Origin: Sepiola atlantica
Lineage: Eukaryota > Mollusca > Cephalopoda > Sepiida > Sepiolidae
Direction: 5' to 3'
Assembly (NCBI GenBank): GCA_963556195.1
Contig: OY744519.1
Coordinates: 108,942,032 to 109,006,031, forward strand
DNA: 64,000 nucleotides
Shown: positions 58,643-64,000 of the stretch, in pieces
How positions within the stretch are numbered: position 1 is the stretch's first letter
Layout of the letters: every line of letters starts with the position of its first letter
Position numbers and translations under genes: made by a program
The notes under the pieces: model-generated
What the model was told of the DNA's origin: nothing
Databases searched by the model: none
The model's input: the letters and a program-made list of their open reading frames with translations, nothing else

Positions 58643-58745
58643 CTGTAAAAGTCAAATATATAAATAAATTTTTTTTTTAAATGCTGAGTAAAAAAAATGA
58701 AATCAAGAAATTTACATATTTCAGCCAGTTGGCATGGTGGCATGG

Positions 58746-58895
58746 GGATGGCACGGTGGCTGAGTGGTTAACGACACGAACTGAGGACCTGGGTGTGTCG
58801 GGTTCGAATCCAGTTCGTTCCACAAAAAAAAAAAAACACTTTCATCAAAATCCACACCTGACCTTGTGTCTGGCCTCCTGGAGAGGCGGTAAATA
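58746..58895 (+). repeat. tRNA-headed SINE
   Basis: The head carries A box TGGCTGAGTGG (58757-58767) and a perfect B box GGTTCGAATCC (58801-58811). The body has an A13 run, and the tail ACCTTGTGTCTGGCCTCCTG... ends GGCGGTAAATAAAAA. The head resembles a class II (Leu/Ser-like) tRNA. The tail is the same module as in the U2-headed SINEs. Confidence 0.9.
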
Positions 58896-60334
58896 AAAAT
58901 ACTTAAGTTTGAAGAGTCAGCCATAGAATACACTCCACTCGAGGTAATGTGGTAAAAGAGCAATCGCTCATGGATTCTTCATAATTTATTAAAAAATTGT
59001 CGTTTTGTGGCACAAACTTCTTGTCCTTAATCATTTTATATTAATCGAGCGATCGACTTATAATCAACAAAATCATACTTTGCCTCATGCCTTCCTGCCT
59101 GAGGGCACCATCAATTGATGCTTATCCACATTTGTTGTGGATTGGAGCACTGAAAATCAATGGTTGACATTCTTTTGTTATTAAAATCAGTAATAACTCA
59201 ACAAACGTCAGATTTATTGAGTCGCATTTCACTAATCATTCTACAATTAATTATCTCATAGTTGATTAATTACGTCAAGCTGTGATTGTCTCATCAGGGG
59301 GGACATATATGAAAGAGAGACTATAAAGGATAATACTTTTTAAATTGCAAATTTGTTCATGCATTTTTGACACGTCTTTCTTGGTTGCTTCCCCCCAAGA
59401 TTGAGAAAGATTCTTCTTCCAGAATCTTCTTGCCTTCACATATATGATGTTAATTCCCCTCTTTCATATTCTCACTTCAGTTCCGACGATACTGGATCAC
59501 AAGTCCTTGCTAATATTTTTGCCCCCTAGTCCAGAATATTTCCGGTCTCATAACCTAATCACTGATATATGTAGCATTAAAAGCCGATAACGTTTTTTCG
59601 TCGGACATCAGCAAAATTTCACATCTAATGTGCTTAAAAAAGTCATCTTTCTTATTTGTGGGCCAATTTTTAACACAATTATATTGATGGAAAGAGAATA
59701 AAATTAACGTTAATTTCATGCGCCTTCATACATTAAATATTTTTATACTTAAAAATGAACATTAAAAACTGACGAACCAGAAAGGAAAACTGTTGGGTTT
59801 TTTTTTTTTTCATTTTTATATTTTATACCTTGCATTCCAATTAAAATTTGCAGAGTTAGAGTGTACTGGATATTTTCGAGATTTCAAAGGCTATTTAAAC
59901 CCAGATAACTGGTTCTAGTATCATGTGATTCGTGTTTTTATGACCACTAGAACCAAAGATACGACCAATCAAAATTAACTAAAAATATTTAAAAATTGAT
60001 ATGGTATATTGACGTACATCATTAAGTTTCATATAGATGAAAGTTTCAGAATTATTTTTATGTACAATATGTAAATATTTGATAATTTTTAATAGTATGG
60101 TAATTTCTTTAAAACCTTATATTTTGTTAAATTCACCAAGTCGTTAGCGGAATAGTGAAATTTTGCTATAGCTGCATAGACAGTTTGTATTCCCTTCCTG
60201 AAAATAGAAAATTGTGTGTGTTTTTAATTAATTTTGCTCTGAGTTTGATAATTTAAAAAAATAATTTTTGTTCAAGTTTTTTTAAAGTTTATTGTTTAAA
60301 AATAATTGACAGACTATTTTTTTTTGTTAAGACT
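58896..60334. other. Upstream intron, nothing recognised
   Basis: I looked here for the next upstream TMEM94 exon on the minus strand and saw no convincing candidate. Confidence 0.4.
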
Positions 60335-60449
60335 GAGGCAATTTAAAATTTTGTTTGAATCCAGAGTGACCCTTTTTGGGGAGCTGGATTTCCCCACATT
60401 ACAAACTACCTTGTGTCTAACTTTGCTCTTGTGGGGAGGCAAGTAAATA
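60335..60449 (+). repeat. U2-type SINE, 5' truncated
   Basis: Body AATCCAGAGTGACCCTTTTT, then CCCCACATTACAAACTACC, and tail TTGTGTCTAACTTTGCTC, GTGGGGAGGCAAGTAAATAG. The U2 head is absent. Confidence 0.8.
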
Positions 60450-60746
60450 GGGATTCTGTTGTTTTTTGTAATGCTTATTCCACGTGCGATAAAGTGTGTT
60501 TCTATTATCATGCTATTTATAATTCCTCACGTGTTTGAATTTAAATACTTATTTTAAAAACTGATGAATTGTATTTTCAAATTAAACTGGGGATATATAA
60601 AAAAACAAGATGTTTCTTTACCTTTTATTTTTAATATCGGAAAACCTTTTCACGATAACATCTTTTTGTTTACATACCCCACATTTTATTTTTAAAAATA
60701 AATAAAAAAACAAACAACTATTTGTACTTTTAATTCATATTCATCA

Positions 60747-60750
<4 letters not shown>

Positions 60751-60799
<49 letters not shown>
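60751..60799. repeat. (AT)n microsatellite
   Basis: About 49 bases of uninterrupted TA dinucleotides. Confidence 0.95.
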
Positions 60800-60803
<4 letters not shown>

Positions 60804-60931
60804 TTATTTTTCTATACAATGTTTTTTTTTTTAATTTCTTTACTAAGCGAGTTATTATTAGCAAAATAATAGACAACGAATTAAAAGTCCAATAAAATTT
60901 AAATTAATTTTTATTATACTTTTAATTCTCA

Positions 60932-61137
60932 GTGCCTATTTACTTGCCTCTCCACGAGGGCAGAATTAGACAAGGTCAGTTTTTAATATGGGAAAATCCA
61001 GCTCCTCAAAATGGGGCACTTTGGATTGGGACAAAAAATTAAATTACCTCGGTTGAGATGGATTTCTTCAGTGGCCAAGGACAAGATGAAGTGTAGTATC
61101 AGAACAGATATTACACTTTGATCTTAGCCAAAAGGCC
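60932..61137 (-). repeat. U2 snRNA-headed SINE, most complete copy
   Basis: On the minus strand the head runs GGCCTTTTGGCTAAGATCAA then AGTGTAATATCTGTTCT, matching U2 snRNA from about position 11 to 47 with one change. A mirrored stretch, GATACTACACTTCATCTT, follows. After it come body TCCAAAGTGCCCCATTTTG and tail GACCTTGTCTAATTCTGCCC, TCGTGGAGAGGCAAGTAAAT. It is about 206 bases long. It lacks the rest of U2 (Sm site, stem-loops III and IV), so it is not a functional snRNA gene. Confidence 0.9.
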
Positions 61138-61691
61138 AAATGTAGAGAAAAAAATAAATAAATAAATGAATGAAGCATTTCATTTTTATTTTTCTTATGT
61201 GAGTAATGATGCACGGTAAAAATGGCACAAGTGAACAATTATGAAATAATGTCACAAAGCAAGAACATAGAAAAGAGACAAGCATGATAAATGCCAGTCC
61301 TGTATGGAAGATGAATTAGTTCAGTTGTCAGTGGTTCAATTATTGAATAGAACCAACTAGTAACTTCTGTTATAATTTATATATTACTAGTTGTTGGCTG
61401 TATAAGAGACAAGCATAATCCTGTGTGGAAGATGATCACCCACTTTCTGACCAGATAGTGTTTGAATGGCATGTAACGGTTTTGGTTAACTATTAAATTT
61501 AACCATGTTCTTGTTATTTTGGGGGGAGAGGGGGGGGGCATCCGGACTTAGGGTCTGAGCGGCAGTGCTAGGTTACAAATTTTATCCAATCTTTTTTTTT
61601 ATTATTATTATATGGAAGAAATATACTGTAAAGAACTGAAACTAACCTGCTGCATTGAAACATTTTAGTGCAGTGTAATTTGTTTGTTTTT
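61138..61691. other. Intron, nothing recognised
   Basis: A short internal duplication (GAGACAAGCAT-x-AT near 61276 and 61407, and TGTGGAAGATGA-like sequence) and a G-rich run at 61521. No family recognised. Confidence 0.4.
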
Positions 61692-61940
61692 TTTCAATGG
61701 AAATCGCTCCAGACAAGGCATGAAGCCACTTGATGTAAGGAGCTTAAAATAAAATAAAAAAAATACTACTTCAAGGTCAAAAACTGGCCAACGATAAGCA
61801 TTAGATGGATAGATTCTGACCCAGAAAACAGCAATTCTTCCCCCTTTGTCAGAAACATCGCTCATGTAATATGAGGACTAAATGGCAAAACAAGGGAAGC
61901 GGGAGTTACGAAGCTGCCAAAAGTAAACCCAAGGTCTACT
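61692..61940 (-). repeat. Dispersed repeat pair (copy 2)
   Basis: The reverse complement of 34052-34272, a slightly longer copy that includes AAGCCACTTGATGTAAGGAG. A minus-strand frame reads SDKGGRIAVFWVRIYPSNAY, which may be chance or a LINE protein fragment. Confidence 0.75.
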
Positions 61941-63726
61941 TTCTACTCTCATTGTTTTGTAGTCGAGTTATACAATTTCTTTAAAACAGATATTAATAGT
62001 GTGGTTACTGTTATACAGACACTACGTAATGACTTAAAAGAAAGTAACGCTGCATTGAAATACCTCACAATCTGTATGATACAATGTGCTAGTTTTAAAA
62101 ACTTTGAAATTTACATATTTGATTTATAATCCAAGGTAAAGAGATACATAAAATCTTACTGCCTGATCAGAAAGGGCACATAATTTTACATAAGAGTACC
62201 AAGTTTCATAAGAATAGCTTAAAAAATAAATAAATGGTGGAGAAATTACTGAATTTCGTATTTTGGCCCACTCTTTTTAAAGGATCATCATAAAAAAATG
62301 TCTGATGAAAAACACAAATTCTTATAACTTTTGAACCACTGATGTTATTTGCATAATTTAAACGGTTTTGAGCCTATTTTGACACAGCTCTATTCACCTA
62401 AGTTGATAAAATAATAATTAGTTAAAAAGAAAAAAAATCAACTTGTAATGCTAATATAGGCACGAGCTAACTCGCCTACTTGAATGTTTTACAATGTTTA
62501 AGTTGTTGCTGTATTATCCGGTCTTCAGGTGCATTTTGTCATACTCACCTGGGAATTTCAAACAACCCTTTATTCAATTCTTTTATTCAATTTAGATTGC
62601 TCGTTACACTGAATTCCATGGCTTTCAGATATCTAGTATCAGTTAATTTTTACGTAAATTCCTTCCCTAGAGATCAAACTCACATCTAGGTTCAAAACAT
62701 TGTAAAAAATATTAATGAATGCCGTTATCTACTTGGCTTACTGTGTCGAATAGAAAATAACAACCAAGAAGAGGACAATAATCCCAAATATGTAAATAAC
62801 ATCTCAGCTCAGAAATATTGTAAAATAATAAAGACATTTAGATTTTTCGGGTTTTTAATTTTTTTTTTTTTAAATACAAAAACGTGAAGGAATGGGAGCA
62901 TGTGAAGATATATAAATTTTGACATATAGAAAGAGATGGATAAGCTATTAGATGTGAGAATTGAATTCCTAGAATCACTGTGGAAGCAAAGTTTGCCTAT
63001 CTGGTCAAAATTGTCTTTTAAGTGATGCTCTTTATAAAACAATCCTGCCATTGCTGGAAACATTCTGGAACCTGTCTAGACGCGTTTAAATACAAATGTT
63101 TGCCCAATTAGTTTCCTCCTTTGGTATGCTAGAGTTATTCTAGGAATTAAATTGTCAATATTTGTGTGCTATATAAAAGCTTAGAAATGGTAAATGCAAG
63201 AAATATATACAAGGGGATAATAGTGTATAACTTTTTTACAATGTAATTCAGTAGAACAATTTATTGCTGAAAATCTGGTCAGTCTCCTTTATAATAAAAC
63301 TTGTATACAACACTCCATACAAATTATGATTGATTTTCTCAAAAATGGAAATCCAATATTCTGTCATTTTATTTTAAATAAATAAATTTTCATAAAAATT
63401 AAGATCCAAGAAAGATTGCTCTATCTTTTTTAAGCAAATTGTGATCTATTTTGAAATGTTACAGTTTATTTTAAAAACGTAAATAATACTTAATATTTTT
63501 TCGAAAATTAGAAAAAAAGACAAATCAAAAAAGTGAATTTTAATTTGGGGCAAACATTATATAATAAAAAATTTGAAATTTCCTCTGCAAAAAACTTGCC
63601 TACACTATTTTATAATCAAATTATAATAAGACAAAAAATTTTTCAGTGAAATATTTTTTGTTCTCTATGTACAGAAAAACTAGCTGAAATGAGAAAACAT
63701 GAATTAGTCTTATTTTGTTATGTTTG
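61941..63726. other. Upstream intron, mostly unrecognised
   Basis: A weak copy of the hammerhead-like repeat may lie at about 62519-62790 (CTTCAGGTGCATTTTGTCAT on the left and AACAACCAAGAAGAGGA on the right). Otherwise nothing is assigned, and no TMEM94 exon was found. Confidence 0.35.
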
Positions 63727-64000
63727 TTGGATTCTCGCTTACCTTAGCGAGTATGTACCCAAGTTCGTCTTGTTCTGTGTATCTCGCGTTTTGAACGATA
63801 ACACTGGACGCGGGTCTAACTTTAAGAAGTTTTATTCAAAGTAAAACAGATGACACAGATTGGGTTCTTTTGCACGGCAGAGAGAGAGAGAATTATTTAC
63901 TAGGCAAAGATATTCACTGCCATGTGCGCCCCAATGTGGAGTGCCATTCCGCGCGTGCTTATTTTCATCTTAGCAGCGGAAAAGGAAGAACAGTCCCCCG
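63727..64000 (-). mobile_element. Probable LTR (solo or 3' LTR), cut by the window edge
   Basis: The composition shifts to higher GC. On the minus strand the block has AATAAAACTTCTTAAAG (poly-A signal). About 95 bases of R/U5-like sequence follow, ending CGAGAATCCAACA, with CA at the terminus. No primer-binding site follows, so this would be the 3' or a solo LTR with any internal part beyond 64000. Confidence 0.4.

Noticed and set aside
58746..58822. Functional tRNA gene
   Set aside because: A and B boxes are good, but the anticodon arm and acceptor pairing are not convincing and the sequence continues as a SINE with a shared tail.
61083..61137. Functional U2 snRNA gene
   Set aside because: Only about 37 bases of U2 are present. 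The Sm site and 3' stem-loops are missing and a mirrored copy follows.

Overview
The window is intron-rich, AT-rich animal nuclear DNA. It is lophotrochozoan in character, most likely a cephalopod or other mollusc. That placement rests on the large repeat-packed introns, several LINE tail families, Penelope-like, mariner, hAT and Helitron-type relics, and short retroposons with tRNA, 5S rRNA and U2 snRNA heads. It is an inference, because nothing in the window names the species.

One host gene is recognisable. It is the TMEM94 (KIAA0195/ERMA) ortholog, a P-type-ATPase-like membrane protein, read on the minus strand. Eighteen internal coding exons lie between 58642 (upstream) and 1490 (downstream). 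All have AG/GT borders and their phases join without a break, giving about 920 codons. Neither the start nor the stop codon is in the window: the gene enters from beyond 64000 and leaves beyond position 1. I found no second host gene and no functional RNA gene.

Layout from right to left, in the direction of transcription: 64000-58643 is the upstream intron, with a cut-off LTR, U2-headed and tRNA-headed SINEs and AT microsatellites. 58642-48386 holds the ATPase actuator-region exons, separated by a decayed Penelope-like element flanked by repeated ends and by a 5S-headed SINE. 48385-37927 is a 10.5 kb intron with nested transposons, fold-back repeats and SINEs. 37926-29906 holds the membrane exons and the exon with the phosphorylation-type aspartate. 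29905-13443 holds many short exons, LINE tails and a 2 kb polypurine array. 13442-1490 holds the remaining exons, a 1 kb polypurine array, a Helitron-like element (14.2-14.9 kb), and mariner and hAT remnants.

The most noteworthy material is repetitive. (1) A SINE family has a head matching the 5' end of U2 snRNA, and its tail is shared with a tRNA-headed SINE. (2) A dispersed repeat carries a hammerhead-ribozyme-like core whose flanking stem appears to covary between copies. (3) Two long one-sided polypurine arrays each end about 100-120 nt upstream of a 3' splice site and would be pyrimidine-rich in the pre-mRNA. (4) A 1.6 kb DNA transposon is inserted in a LINE, with matching 9 bp flanks.
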